Positions 42,480 to 52,193 of a stretch of DNA of 64,000 bases are shown here, one piece after another. Source of the stretch: Streptomyces sioyaensis (GTDB lineage: Bacteria > Actinomycetota > Actinomycetes > Streptomycetales > Streptomycetaceae). Both the position numbers and the translations under genes were made by a program. Each line of letters starts with the position of its first letter. The first letter of the stretch is position 1. Location of the stretch: the NCBI RefSeq assembly GCF_004122735.1, contig NZ_SDIF01000031.1, forward strand, positions 1-64,000, read 5' to 3'. The notes under the pieces were generated by a model, which did not search any database, was not told the DNA's origin, and saw only the letters and a list, made by a program, of their open reading frames with translations.

Positions 42480-43341
42480 AACCGTCACCCCCGTCGCGTC
42501 CCGCACGGCGGCGGGCCGCACCGACCGTGCGCAGGCCAGGGCGCGCGCCGCCCGCAACCACAAGCTCCTGGTGTACGGCACCCGGGTGCTGCTGCTGGTC
42601 GGGCTGCTCGCGCTGTGGGAGTGGCTGGCCCGCGCCGCCGTCATCGACCCCTTCAACTTCTCGATGCCCTCGAAGATCTGGGACCAGACGGTCCAGTGGG
42701 CGCTGAACGGCACCCCGCAGGGCACGCTGTGGGAGCAGGTCTGGTACACGCTCTACGAGGCGCTCCTCGGCTGGGTCATCGGCGTCACCGGCGGTGTGGT
42801 GCTGGGGATCACGCTGGGCCGGATCCGCTTCCTCGCCGATGTGCTCGGCCCGTACATCAAGGTGCTCAACGCGCTCCCGCGGATCGTCCTGGCCCCCATC
42901 TTCCTCATCTGGTTCGGCCTCGGACCGGCCTCCAAGGTCGCCTCGGCCGTCGTCCTGGTCTTCTTCCCGGTCTTCTTCAACGCCTTCCAGGGCGCACGGG
43001 AGGTCGACCGCAACCTGGTCGCCAACTCCCGGATCCTCGGCGCCAGCAACCGCCAGGTCACCTTGCAGGTGGTGATCCCCTCCGCCACCTCATGGATCTT
43101 CACCAGCCTGCACGTCAGCTTCGGCTTCGCGCTCATCGGCGCGATCGTCGGCGAGTACATCGGCGCGACCAAGGGGCTGGGCCTGCTGGTCGCGGCGTCC
43201 CAGGGCACCTTCAACGCGGCCGGTGTGTACGCCGCGATGGTGCTCCTCGCCGTGGTCGCCCTGCTCGCCGAGGGGCTGCTGGCCTTCCTCGAACGGCGGC
43301 TCTTCCGCTGGAAGCCGGCCGACGCCGGCGACGGCCGCTGA
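42469..43341 (+). CDS. ABC transporter permease, SsuC/TauC type
   Basis: 290-residue inner-membrane subunit with about six helices. The EAA loop is seen as NSRILGASNRQVTLQVVIPSA. The start MSPETVTPVAS has GAAAGGGG upstream and overlaps the ATPase stop. The helix VGEYIGATKGLGLLV near the end is characteristic of the taurine/sulfonate group. It pairs with the ATPase before it and the lipoprotein after it. Confidence 0.87.
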   Translation: MSPETVTPVASRTAAGRTDRAQARARAARNHKLLVYGTRVLLLVGLLALWEWLARAAVIDPFNFSMPSKIWDQTVQWALNGTPQGTLWEQVWYTLYEALLGWVIGVTGGVVLGITLGRIRFLADVLGPYIKVLNALPRIVLAPIFLIWFGLGPASKVASAVVLVFFPVFFNAFQGAREVDRNLVANSRILGASNRQVTLQVVIPSATSWIFTSLHVSFGFALIGAIVGEYIGATKGLGLLVAASQGTFNAAGVYAAMVLLAVVALLAEGLLAFLERRLFRWKPADAGDGR

Positions 43342-43405
43342 CCCCTTCCCGCCCCACACCGTCTCTTCCCCCTCTTCTGCCTGCCACCTCACAAGGACGT
43401 GACCC

Positions 43406-44437
43406 ATGCGTACCCCACTGAAGATCTCGGCCGCCGTGGCCGCCGCCACCCTCGCCCTGACCACGCTCACCGCCTGCGGCGGCGGCTCCGCGGCCGCCGG
43501 CTCCGACGACAACAACGGCAAGATCAAGATCATGGTGGGCGGCCTCGACAAGGTCATCTACCTGCCGGCCAGACTCACCCAGCAGCTGGGCTACTTCGAG
43601 GACGAGGGCCTCCACGTCACCCTGCTCACCGAACCGGCCGGCGTGCAGGCCACCACCTCGCTCGTCTCCGGTGACGTCCAGGGTGTCGTCGGCTTCTACG
43701 ACCACACCCTCGATCTGCAGGTCAAGGGCAAGCAGGTGGAGTCGGTGGTGCAGTTCGCGCACGCCCCCGGTGAGGTCGAGGTGGTGTCGAACAAGGCGGC
43801 CGGTGGGCTCACCTCGCCCAAGGACTTCAAGGGCAAGAAGCTCGGTGTCACCGGCCTCGGCTCGTCCACCGACTTCCTGACCAAGTACCTCGCGGTGAAG
43901 AACGGGGTGCAGACCAACGAGTTCACTCCGGTGGCGGTCGGCGCCGGCCAGACGTTCCTCTCGGCCCTCCAGCAGGGCTCGATCCAGGGCGGGATGACGA
44001 CGGACCCGACGGTCGCGCAGATCGTGAACAAGAACCTCGGCAAGGTCCTCGTCGACATGCGCACCCCGGAGGGCTCCCGGAAGGCGCTCGGCGGGCCCTA
44101 CCCGTCCTCCAGCCTCTACATGAACACCGACTGGGTGAACAGCCACAAGGAGACCGTGCAGAAGCTGGCCCGTGCCTTCGTGAAGACCCTCACGTGGATG
44201 TCCACCCACACCGCCGAGCAGATCGCCGCCAAGATGCCGGCCGACTATGCCCAGGGCGGCAAGAAGCTGTACGCCCAGGCGATCAAGGACACCCTGCCGA
44301 TGTTCACCAAGGACGGGGTGATGCCGGCCGACGGCCCGGCGACCGTGGAGCGGGTGCTGAAGGCCTTCAACCCCAACCTGAAGAACGCCACGGTGGACCT
44401 GAAGAAGACCTACACCACCGAATTCGTCAAGAAGTAG
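43406..44437 (+). CDS. ABC transporter substrate-binding lipoprotein, SsuA/TauA/NMT1 type
   Basis: 343-residue extracytoplasmic solute receptor anchored by lipid at Cys24 (lipobox LTAC). The binding-domain start is IMVGGLDKVIYLPARLTQQL, and LGVTGLGSSTDFLTKYLAVK is the second-lobe phosphate/sulfonate-binding-like loop. Members bind sulfonates, nitrate, thiamine precursor (THI5/NMT1) or aromatic acids. Substrate cannot be fixed; the CitA-type sensor next door raises the option of a carboxylate. A strong terminator follows at 44508. Confidence 0.86.
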   Translation: MRTPLKISAAVAAATLALTTLTACGGGSAAAGSDDNNGKIKIMVGGLDKVIYLPARLTQQLGYFEDEGLHVTLLTEPAGVQATTSLVSGDVQGVVGFYDHTLDLQVKGKQVESVVQFAHAPGEVEVVSNKAAGGLTSPKDFKGKKLGVTGLGSSTDFLTKYLAVKNGVQTNEFTPVAVGAGQTFLSALQQGSIQGGMTTDPTVAQIVNKNLGKVLVDMRTPEGSRKALGGPYPSSSLYMNTDWVNSHKETVQKLARAFVKTLTWMSTHTAEQIAAKMPADYAQGGKKLYAQAIKDTLPMFTKDGVMPADGPATVERVLKAFNPNLKNATVDLKKTYTTEFVKK

Positions 44438-44507
44438 CAGGCGAGAAGGAGCAGGAAAGAAGGAGCAGGGCTGACCCGCCGGGAGTTCTCGGCGGCAGGA
44501 ACACAGC

Positions 44508-44542
44508 GGACGGGACGCGACCCGAGGGGGCGCGTCCCGTCC
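44508..44542. terminator. Hairpin terminator after the ABC transporter operon
   Basis: GGACGGGACGCG (44508-44519) pairs perfectly with CGCGTCCCGTCC (44531-44542) around an 11-base loop. It lies between the lipoprotein gene and the convergent DUF6381 gene and may act in both directions. Confidence 0.85.
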
Positions 44543-44581
44543 GTGGTGTTTCCCGCTTTCCGTGAGGAGGTGCGGCGGCCC

Positions 44582-44773
44582 TCACTCCGAGGGGTAGATG
44601 TCTCCGCTGGCCATTCCGCTTTCCTGCTCGCTCTGGGACTGCAGCCTGCGTGCCTTCTCCTGGAGCCGCTTGCGCTCCTCGGGGTCGCCGGCGCGTTCCG
44701 CGGCTGCCTGCAATTCCTGGGCCTTGTCGCGCATCTGCTGGATTCGTCCGCGAGATTCTCCGGTAGCGCTCAT
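44582..44773 (-). CDS. DUF6381 family small protein
   Basis: 63 residues, nearly all helical and highly charged, of unknown role. Family phrases are RIQQMRDKAQELQAAAERA, DPEERKRLQEKARRLQ and QSEQESGM. The start follows AGGAGAG. Small proteins of this type are found widely in Streptomyces, often near stress genes. Confidence 0.8.
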   Translation of the reverse strand: MSATGESRGRIQQMRDKAQELQAAAERAGDPEERKRLQEKARRLQSQSEQESGMASGDIYPSE

Positions 44774-45142
44774 GATCTCTCCTTGGGCGGTATGAGGGAG
44801 AGCTGTATTACCAGCGAATCAGGCCCGGCAGCGCCCAGCAACCCCCGCACGGTCACACTCCGTGAGGAGGGATGTCCCGCTGTCCGGCGCGCCGGGGACC
44901 GGCCGGGCGCGCCCGTGTCGCCGGGTGGGTCCGGCCGGGCCGACGGGGGCCGGCGGAGTCCGCCGCTCCGCGGCCGCGGGGGCGCGGCGCGCCCGGGTGT
45001 TACGGCGTGTCTCCACCGGATGGCCTTCCTGAATGGCGAGAGCGGCCCGTAGGGACGTTGGCTGAAGCACAGCACGCTCACAGTCCGCCGAGTGTCAGCG
45101 CTTCTGGTGTTTGACGCTCCCCTCGTTCAGTGGAGTCCCTCC
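44774..45142. other. Gene-free divergent region
   Basis: About 370 bp between the divergent DUF6381 and helical-repeat membrane protein genes. No coding frame looks real. It is GC-rich in the middle (44880-45000) with AT-richer ends that should hold both promoters. I see no clear operator. Confidence 0.4.
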
Positions 45143-46231
45143 ATGTCATCCGAACCAGCTCTTTGTGGGGGCGACGCCGAACTGTCCTCGACAGGAACCG
45201 GCGAGCAGTTTCCGCCCATGACCCCTGAGAAAAACTCCGCCCGCACCCTTTTGTGGGAGGCAGTCACCCATCGGCCCTTGGAGGAAGTCGCCGCCCTTGT
45301 GGAGCTGCTCAAGCGCAGTGGCGACGTTCCCAACCCCGGCGATGAAGCGCTGCGTATGGCGGTCATTTCCCGTCCGGTGAGCGAGGTCGCCGCGCTCTTC
45401 GACATGCTCAGAGCCGCTCCGCACACCGCGGAATCGAGCAATGACGCACTGCGCGCGGTGGCCACCGACAGATCCGTCGAGGAGGTCGCCCAGCTGATCG
45501 AGCTGTTCGACCGTACGAAGGCCGGCGGCGGCGAGGGCTACCCGATGGCCGAGCACTTCCCGTCCGGCCCCGGCGGCCCTGGTGGCCCCGGCGGGCACGG
45601 CGGGCCGGGTGGACCCTTCGAACCGGAGCCCACCGCGTCCATGCACGTCCTCGACCCCGATGTCCGCCCGCTGGGGCGCGACGGCCAGCCGCTCGCCCCC
45701 GGACAGCGCGAGAACCCGGTCAGCCAGCCGCCGAACCGCCCCCCGTGGGCCCAGCGGACGACCGGTATGCCGCACGCCGGGCCGTGGTCCACCCCGGACG
45801 ACGCGTCCCGCCAGCCGGGCTACGCGGTTCCCGGTGTACTGCGGTCCGTACTGCGCTGGCCCGCGGCCCTGGCCCTGGCGCTGTGCGGGCTGGGCCATCT
45901 GCCGGTGAACGCCTCGCACCTCCAGGGCGCGCCCGCGGTCGCCGGGCTCTCGATGGCCATCGCCGTCATCTATCTGATGCTGGCCGGGCTGCTGGCGATG
46001 CGCGACACCGCCCTGGTCTGGACGGCGAGTGCCGCCGGGGCGATGATCATCATCGCCCTGCACGCGCTGTCCCGGGCCGGGGTCTTCGCCCCGCTGGGCA
46101 GCGGGCTGGGCGACACCGGGATGTGGCCCGAGATGCTCGCCGTGGCCCTGGCGATCGTCACAGCCGGACTCGCGGGTGCCGCGCTGCTGACCCGTCCGCG
46201 CCGCGCCGGCACGGCCACCGCGGGTGCGTGA
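45143..46231 (+). CDS. Membrane protein with three N-terminal helical repeats and a Gly-Pro hinge
   Basis: 362 residues, no recognised family. The cytoplasmic N-terminus (about 30-130) has three repeats of about 34-36 residues: RPLEEVAALVELLKRSG, RPVSEVAALFDMLRAAP and RSVEEVAQLIELFDRTK. Each is preceded by an A[LV]RxA-like helix. A Gly/Pro-rich hinge (GPGGPGGPGGHGGPGGP) and a disordered stretch follow, then four membrane helices (about 235-355). The ATG at 45143 has GGAG eight bases before it. A terminator follows at 46248. The repeats may be a protein-interaction platform; the function is unknown. Confidence 0.72.
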   Translation: MSSEPALCGGDAELSSTGTGEQFPPMTPEKNSARTLLWEAVTHRPLEEVAALVELLKRSGDVPNPGDEALRMAVISRPVSEVAALFDMLRAAPHTAESSNDALRAVATDRSVEEVAQLIELFDRTKAGGGEGYPMAEHFPSGPGGPGGPGGHGGPGGPFEPEPTASMHVLDPDVRPLGRDGQPLAPGQRENPVSQPPNRPPWAQRTTGMPHAGPWSTPDDASRQPGYAVPGVLRSVLRWPAALALALCGLGHLPVNASHLQGAPAVAGLSMAIAVIYLMLAGLLAMRDTALVWTASAAGAMIIIALHALSRAGVFAPLGSGLGDTGMWPEMLAVALAIVTAGLAGAALLTRPRRAGTATAGA

Positions 46232-46247
46232 CCGGCCCTTCCTCTAC

Positions 46248-46307
46248 GGCCGCCCAGGGCGCGGGCCGGGACCCTGACCAGGGGACCGGCCCGCGCCCTT
46301 GGCGGCC
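46248..46307. terminator. Long bidirectional hairpin terminator
   Basis: GGCCGCC (46248) pairs with GGCGGCC (46301-46307) outside, and GGGCGCGGGCCGG with CCGGCCCGCGCCC inside (13 bp). An inner CCCT/AGGG tip closes the hairpin. It lies between convergent genes. Confidence 0.85.
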
Positions 46308-46393
46308 CGTCCGCGTTCGCCGCCGATGGGGCCCTCGGCCGGGGCACGCGGAGTCCCGGCGCGGCGGGCGCAGGCCGTGCCGTGGCCGTCCGC

Positions 46394-46891
46394 TCACTCC
46401 TTGGACGCGTACCGGTGCAGCACCCAGACCGGCAGCGCGAACCAGCAGAGCATGAACCAGGCGACGAGCCCCGCGACGACCCAGGGGACGGCGGAGTTGT
46501 TCATCGCGATGCGCAGGATCAGCAGCAGCGCGGAGGTGACCGTCGCCAGGAGGAGGACGATCCCGACCAGGGACAGGCGCGAGGCCCAGAGCACCGTCTC
46601 GGGCTTCAGCCGGTGGCCGGCGACGAGCCGGTGGAAGGTCACCGTGCCGACCAGCGCGCCGGTGGTGGCCGCGCCGAGCAGCACCGTCACCACGTAAATG
46701 GTCTTGTCGGTCTGTTGGAGGGTGGCGAAGCGCGGGGTGAAGACGACGGTCAGAAGAAAGCCGAAGAGGATCTGCACACCGGTCTGGATGACCCGCACCT
46801 CCTGCAGCAGCTCGGCCCACCGCCGGTCGGCCCGCTGCTCCGGCGACTCGTGGCGGCCCGGCGGGGTGTCCCGCGGCCCCAGCACTCCCAC
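46394..46891 (-). CDS. DUF6328 family membrane protein
   Basis: 165-residue inner-membrane protein with four helices of unknown function. Family phrases are WAELLQEVRVIQTGVQILFGFLL and TPRFATLQQTDKTIYVVTVLLG. The GTG start has GGAGG upstream and lies 8 bp after the stop of the Clp ATPase on the same strand, so the two are probably cotranscribed. Confidence 0.83.
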   Translation of the reverse strand: MGVLGPRDTPPGRHESPEQRADRRWAELLQEVRVIQTGVQILFGFLLTVVFTPRFATLQQTDKTIYVVTVLLGAATTGALVGTVTFHRLVAGHRLKPETVLWASRLSLVGIVLLLATVTSALLLILRIAMNNSAVPWVVAGLVAWFMLCWFALPVWVLHRYASKE

Positions 46892-46899
46892 CGGGCCTC

Positions 46900-49449
46900 C
46901 TACGTCTTCACATCGGTACGGAACGCCAGCTCGTTGTCCTTGACCTCCACGCGTACCTGGTCCCCGGCCGACAGCGCACCGTCGAGCAGCAGCCGGGAGA
47001 GCGCGTTGTCGACCTCTCGCTGGATGGTGCGGCGCAGCGGCCGGGCCCCGTATTCGGGCTGGTGGCCGCGGTGGGTGAGCCAGTCCACGGCGCCGGGCGT
47101 GAACTCGATGCCGATGTCCTGGGCGCGCAGTCTGCGGCTGGTCCCGTCGAGCAGCAGACCGGTGATCTGCCGCAACTGGTCGTCGGTGAGCCGGCGGAAG
47201 ACGATGATCTCGTCCAGCCGGTTGAGGAACTCCGGGCGGAAGTGCTCGCGCAGGGAGGCCAGCGCCCGCTCCCGCGCGCCGTCGCCCGCCTCCGCCCCGG
47301 AGATGTCCGGGCCGAAGCCGAGGGCGCCGCGGCCGCCGCTGAGCGCCTCGGAGCCGAGGTTGCTGGTCATCACGATGACGGTGTTCTTGAAGTCGACCGT
47401 GCGGCCCTGCGAGTCGGTCAGATGCCCGTCGTCGAGGACCTGCAGCAGCATGTTGAAGACATCGGGGTGCGCCTTCTCCACCTCGTCGAGCAGCAGCAGC
47501 GAATACGGGTGGTGGCGCACCGCCTCGGTCAGCTGGCCCGCGTCCTCGTGGCCGACGTATCCGGGAGGAGCGCCGACCAGCCGGCTGACGGCGTGCCGCT
47601 CCTGATACTCGCTCATGTCCAGCCGCACCATGCGTTCCTCGCTGCCGAACAGCGCCTCGGCGAGCGCGCGGGCCAGCTCGGTCTTGCCCACGCCGGTCGG
47701 GCCGAGGAAGAGGAAGCTGCCGATCGGACGGTTCGGGTCGGCCAGGCCGGCCCGCGAGCGCAGAATCGCCTCGGAGACGGCCGTGACGGCGTCGTCCTGT
47801 CCGATCACCCGGGTGTGCAGCTGCCCCTCCAGGCCCAGCAGCAGCTCCTTCTCCTGCTGGGTCAGGCTGCTCACGGGCACACCGGTCTGCCGGGACACGA
47901 TCTCGGCGATGTCCTCGGCGCTGACCCTGACGATCCGGCAGTCGCTCGGCGGCTCCCCCCGCTCGGCCTCGATCCGCGCGGTGACCTCGGCGAGCCGGTC
48001 GCGCAGCTCGGTGGCCCGTTCGTACTGCTCTGCGGCCACCGCCTGGTCCTTGTCCCGGGCCAGCTGCTCCACCTCGCGTTCCAGCTCGCGCACATCGGTG
48101 GCCGTGGCACCCGAACGGAGCCGCACCCGGGCGCCGGCCTGGTCGATCAGGTCGATGGCCTTGTCGGGCAGGAACCGGTGGGCGATGTAGCGGTCGGCGA
48201 GCTCGACCGCGGCGAGCAGCGCCTCGTTCGTGTAGCGGACCTGGTGGTGTGCTTCGTAGCGGTCCTGGAGGCCGCGCAAGATCTCCACCGTGTCGGAGAC
48301 GCTCGGCTCGGGCACCAGGATGGGCTGGAAGCGCCGGGCGAGCGCGGCGTCCTTCTCGATGTGCCGCCGGTACTCCTCCAGGGTGGTGGCACCGATGACG
48401 TGCATTTCCCCGCGGGCCAGGGCGGGCTTGAGCATATTGCTCGCCTCCAGGGAGCCGCCGTCCCCGCCGCCCCCGCCGGCGCCGACGACCGTGTGCAGCT
48501 CGTCGATGAAGACGATCAGGGAGCCGGGGTGGGCGCGGACCTCCTCGATGATGGCGTTCATCCGCTCCTCGAAGTCACCGCGGTAGCGGGTGCCGGCGAC
48601 GACGGCCGTCAGATCCAGGGCGACGACGCGCCGGCCCGCCAGGGTCTCGGGGACGTCCCCGTCGGCGAGGCGCTGGGCCAGGCCCTCGACGATCGCGGTC
48701 TTGCCCACGCCCGCGTCGCCGACCAGCACGGGGTTGTTCTTCCCCCGCCGGGAGAGCACCTCGATGGTCTGCTCGATCTGCTCCGCGCGGCCGATGACCG
48801 GGTCGATCCGGCCCGCCCGGGCCAGGTCGGTCAGATCGCGGCTGTACTTGTCGAGGGTCGGCGTGTCGTGCTTCGGGGCGGCTCCGTGCTCGCCGCCCCC
48901 CGGGTGCTGCGGCCCGTGGCTGCCCTGCGGGGCGGCCTGCGGCTCGAAGTGGGCGAGGTTCAGAATGCGCCCCGCCGCCGAGTCCAGGTTCGCCGCCAGG
49001 GCGTCCAGCACATGCTCCGGGCCGATGTACGAGGCCCCGTTGTCCCGCGCCAGCTCGTGCGCGCTCAGCAGCGCCCGCTTGACCGCGGGGGTGACCGCCA
49101 CGCTGCGCTGCTTCGGCCCCGTACCGGCGCTGCGGTCGATCTCCGCCGCCAGCGTGTCGGGGTCGGTCCCCGCGTGCTGGAGCATGCTGCGGGTCGGCTC
49201 GGCGGCCAGGGCGGCGCGCAGCAGATGCTCGGTGCCGAGCTCCGGGCTGCCGTGCTCGGCGGCGTAGGCGGCTGCGGAGGTCACCAGGTCCCGGGCGGGC
49301 CCGCTCATCATGCGGGCGATGTCGGCCTGCGGGTGCGTGGGTTTGCCCGCCTTGCCGTTCGCGGACTGTGCGGCACCGAAGAAGCGCGCGAGGAAGTCAC
49401 CGAAAGAGTCCGGGCCGTAACCCTCCGGACCCATGAATCCATTGCTCAT
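46900..49449 (-). CDS. ClpC-type AAA+ unfoldase (Clp protease ATP-binding subunit)
   Basis: 849-residue unfoldase that feeds ClpP or disaggregates proteins. After a Gly/Phe-rich head (MSNGFMGPEGYGPDSFG) comes the Clp N-domain (about 55-165). AAA1 follows with GDAGVGKT and VFIDELHTVVGAGG. A short middle region carries a UVR-like motif (AAEQYERATELRDRLAEV), which marks ClpC rather than ClpB. AAA2 has GPTGVGKTELARALAE and LLLDEVEKAHPDVF, and a D2-small domain ends the protein. The ATG at 49449 follows GGAACGGA. The unusual head and a Gly-rich linker suggest a secondary, non-housekeeping ClpC. A co-gene encodes a DUF6328 membrane protein. Confidence 0.87.
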   Translation of the reverse strand: MSNGFMGPEGYGPDSFGDFLARFFGAAQSANGKAGKPTHPQADIARMMSGPARDLVTSAAAYAAEHGSPELGTEHLLRAALAAEPTRSMLQHAGTDPDTLAAEIDRSAGTGPKQRSVAVTPAVKRALLSAHELARDNGASYIGPEHVLDALAANLDSAAGRILNLAHFEPQAAPQGSHGPQHPGGGEHGAAPKHDTPTLDKYSRDLTDLARAGRIDPVIGRAEQIEQTIEVLSRRGKNNPVLVGDAGVGKTAIVEGLAQRLADGDVPETLAGRRVVALDLTAVVAGTRYRGDFEERMNAIIEEVRAHPGSLIVFIDELHTVVGAGGGGGDGGSLEASNMLKPALARGEMHVIGATTLEEYRRHIEKDAALARRFQPILVPEPSVSDTVEILRGLQDRYEAHHQVRYTNEALLAAVELADRYIAHRFLPDKAIDLIDQAGARVRLRSGATATDVRELEREVEQLARDKDQAVAAEQYERATELRDRLAEVTARIEAERGEPPSDCRIVRVSAEDIAEIVSRQTGVPVSSLTQQEKELLLGLEGQLHTRVIGQDDAVTAVSEAILRSRAGLADPNRPIGSFLFLGPTGVGKTELARALAEALFGSEERMVRLDMSEYQERHAVSRLVGAPPGYVGHEDAGQLTEAVRHHPYSLLLLDEVEKAHPDVFNMLLQVLDDGHLTDSQGRTVDFKNTVIVMTSNLGSEALSGGRGALGFGPDISGAEAGDGARERALASLREHFRPEFLNRLDEIIVFRRLTDDQLRQITGLLLDGTSRRLRAQDIGIEFTPGAVDWLTHRGHQPEYGARPLRRTIQREVDNALSRLLLDGALSAGDQVRVEVKDNELAFRTDVKT

Positions 49450-49663
49450 GTGCGTCCGTTCCGCTGCCACGGCGCTACCGCGGCATGCTGCCTTGCCGGG
49501 TTCCTTGTGCTGTTGGCTCGTGCCCTGGCGGTTGCCCGGGAGACGCGACACCACACGTGACACACGGCTCCACTGCTTCAGGATCAGGGGCAACACCCCC
49601 GTCCGCACCCGGGCAGACCGGAACCGGAGCACCGCACCCGCCCGACGGCGCACCGCACCGGCC

Positions 49664-51895
49664 TCACATCTCCTGGTCGATGCGGCTCAGATCGTCGGTG
49701 AGCGCGTCGAGCCAGATCACCGAGTCGAGGAGGAGGGCGGCGGAGACCGCGCGGCGCTCCCGGTCCGGGCCGTGGTGCGGCACGGGCGGGGCGAGGGCCA
49801 ACAGGGCGCGGATGTCGAGGGGTTGGGGACGTTCGTACGACATGCCGCGGTCGGCGCGGAGGCGGTCGGCGAGGGCGCGGTAGTCGGCCGCGGTGCTGTC
49901 GGCCGCCCGGCGCAGCCAGGCTCCGACCTCGTGCGGCGCGATCCGGCCGGGGCGGCCGGGCAGCAGCCGCCCGCCGCGCCGCGCGTCCGCCCCGGCGACC
50001 AGCACCGCGGGCCAGTCCGGCTGCCCGGCGGCATTCTCCCGGGCCTCGCACTGGAACTGGGTCAGGCTCTCCCGCGCGAGGATCAGGGCGCGGTTGAGGG
50101 CGAAGATGTCGGTGCTGCCGGCGCGTTCGACGACCTGTGTGGTGGTCTGGCCGATGGCGTCGGCGATGGCGGAGCACAGCCCCGCCATGCTCTTGCGCAC
50201 CTCGCTGCCCGCGCCCCGCGGCCAGGCCACCAGCCCACAGGCCAGCCCGATGACGCTGCCGACCAGCACATCCACCAGCCGTACCGGGGCCAGCTGCCAG
50301 GTGGACGGGGTGACCTGCGCGAACAGCGTGGCCACCACCAGCGTGAAGCCGCCCTGCGCCCAGGCCAGCCCGCGCAGCGGCCCCGCGATGAAGGCCGTCA
50401 GCATCACCAGCGGCAGGATCACCGCGTACACCGTGTCCCGGTCGTGGACCACCACCAGCAGCCCGGCGGCCACCACCGCGCCGACCAGGGTGCCCAGCAG
50501 CGCCTGCCGCACCGCGGACCAGGTCTCCAGGGTGGTGGTGCGGGTGAGGGTCAGCGTCGCCAGCAGCACCCAGAAGCCGTGCTGGAGGTCGAGGAGCCCG
50601 GCGGTGGCCCGCGCCGCGGCCAGGCCCAGCGCGAACCGGCAGGCGTTCTGGAAAATCACCGAGCGGGGGGTGAGGTGGACGGTCAGCCGCTGCCACCACA
50701 GCCGCGGGGCGTGCACCCGCGCATAGGCGAAGCCGTGCCCGACCGGGTTCCGGTCGACGGTCCGGTCGCCGAGCAGCAGCCGGGTCGCCAGGACGAGCAC
50801 CACGGCGCTGTCGGCGGCCTGCACCACCTGCGACCGGCGGCGCAGATAGACCAGCCGGTCGTCGGCGCCCAGCCGGTCCAGGGTGGCCACGGCCCGGTGG
50901 GCGCGGGCGGGGGTCAGCTCCTCCTGGAGGGACGCGGCCGAGGGCCCCTCGCCGGGCCGCAGCCGCTTCCCCCGCCGCAGTGCGTCCGCCGTGCCGCGCG
51001 CGGCGGCGCCGATGCCCTGGAGCAGCGTGATCGTCTCCGGGTGGTACGTGTCGTGCGGCCCGATCATGGTGTGCAGCGTGTCCAGCCGGGCCAGCAGCGT
51101 GCGGACGGCCTCGGCGGCGTGCGCCATGGCCTTGTGGGCGAGGGTGGGGGAGGCAGGCAGGTCCGCGGGCGGTACCGACGTCGGCCGGAGCGCCTCCCCG
51201 GCCCGGTGTGCCCGGGCCAGCGCCTGTACGGGAGCGGGCCCGCCGTGGTGGTCGGCCAGGTGCGCGGCGGCGTCGGCGGCCTCGGCCAGCAGCCGGCCGA
51301 AGGGCGGGGTCTCCGGCTCGGGCATCAGGAACCGCTGCGCCAGCGCGAGCAGGAGGGCGCCCAGCAGGAAGCCGGTCAACCGCTGGACCAGGTCCTCCGG
51401 GGCGTACGGCGGGAAGCACGGCAGGATGTAGAGCAGTTGCATGCCGGGGGCCGCCCCGGCGATCCGCGGTCCGGTGGTGCCCGCGTACGCCACCATGAAG
51501 CCGATGACGAGCATGCCGACGACGGCCGCCCAGGTCTGCACGGCGAGCAGGGTGCCCAGCGTGATGAGCGCGAGGCCGGCGGGGATCGCCATGAAGGTGG
51601 TCGCGGCCCGCTGCCGCCCCGATCCCGGGATCCGGGCGAGCACCCCGAGCGACACCACGGTGAAGGTGGCGTAGACGGACATCACGGGCAGGTCGAGCGC
51701 GTAGCGGCAGAGGTAGAAGGCGAGGCAGGAGGCGGCCGTCACCCGGACCGCATTGCCGACCACCGAGCGGTGTCCGCGCAGGCCGTGGAGGCCGTGCTCC
51801 CGCAGGTAGCGCAGTCTGCGCAGCAGTGCCCGGACCGGTCCGCCGGCCGGACGCCGCGGCCCGGACGGCGGGGAGGTTCCCTGCTGCTCGCTCAC
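49664..51895 (-). CDS. FUSC family (aromatic acid exporter-like) membrane protein
   Basis: 743-residue inner-membrane protein with two blocks of about six helices (about 50-185 and 375-510), each followed by a long cytoplasmic helical region. This is the fusaric-acid-resistance/YccS-AaeB layout, linked to export of aromatic acids. The second block has the FUSC phrase FWVLLATLTLTRTTTLETW. The GTG at 51895 (VSEQQGTS) is preferred; longer frames upstream are compositionally odd and would run through the divergent PadR promoter. TAGTGG just before it could be a -10 box for a leaderless message. A PadR-type regulator is divergent. Confidence 0.83.
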   Translation of the reverse strand: MSEQQGTSPPSGPRRPAGGPVRALLRRLRYLREHGLHGLRGHRSVVGNAVRVTAASCLAFYLCRYALDLPVMSVYATFTVVSLGVLARIPGSGRQRAATTFMAIPAGLALITLGTLLAVQTWAAVVGMLVIGFMVAYAGTTGPRIAGAAPGMQLLYILPCFPPYAPEDLVQRLTGFLLGALLLALAQRFLMPEPETPPFGRLLAEAADAAAHLADHHGGPAPVQALARAHRAGEALRPTSVPPADLPASPTLAHKAMAHAAEAVRTLLARLDTLHTMIGPHDTYHPETITLLQGIGAAARGTADALRRGKRLRPGEGPSAASLQEELTPARAHRAVATLDRLGADDRLVYLRRRSQVVQAADSAVVLVLATRLLLGDRTVDRNPVGHGFAYARVHAPRLWWQRLTVHLTPRSVIFQNACRFALGLAAARATAGLLDLQHGFWVLLATLTLTRTTTLETWSAVRQALLGTLVGAVVAAGLLVVVHDRDTVYAVILPLVMLTAFIAGPLRGLAWAQGGFTLVVATLFAQVTPSTWQLAPVRLVDVLVGSVIGLACGLVAWPRGAGSEVRKSMAGLCSAIADAIGQTTTQVVERAGSTDIFALNRALILARESLTQFQCEARENAAGQPDWPAVLVAGADARRGGRLLPGRPGRIAPHEVGAWLRRAADSTAADYRALADRLRADRGMSYERPQPLDIRALLALAPPVPHHGPDRERRAVSAALLLDSVIWLDALTDDLSRIDQEM

Positions 51896-52193
51896 CTTTC
51901 CACTATTGGCCAGCGGGTTCGGCTCCGCACCGTGCGGGCGGCCGGGCCGGGGCGCCGGGCGCCTACCCTGCTGGTCCCGGCCAGGTGGGGTGCCGCCCGG
52001 CCGCCCGTTGCTCCGCCCGCGCGCCCGCCGTCGCGCGCGGTGGGCCCGGACGGCGTGCCGGGCACCGGGAGCCCGTCGCCGCTGCCCGCACCCGGGTTCG
52101 CGCGGCGACGGACGGTCAGGAGGGCGCGGGGGCAAGGGAGTTGGCGAAGTTGCCTCAGGTGCGGGACGGATCCGCAACCGTAGACTGCCGACC

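Noticed and set aside
47062..49560. An 832-codon open frame antisense to the Clp ATPase
   Set aside because: The minus-strand frame has complete AAA+ motifs; the antisense frame has none and only biased codon composition.
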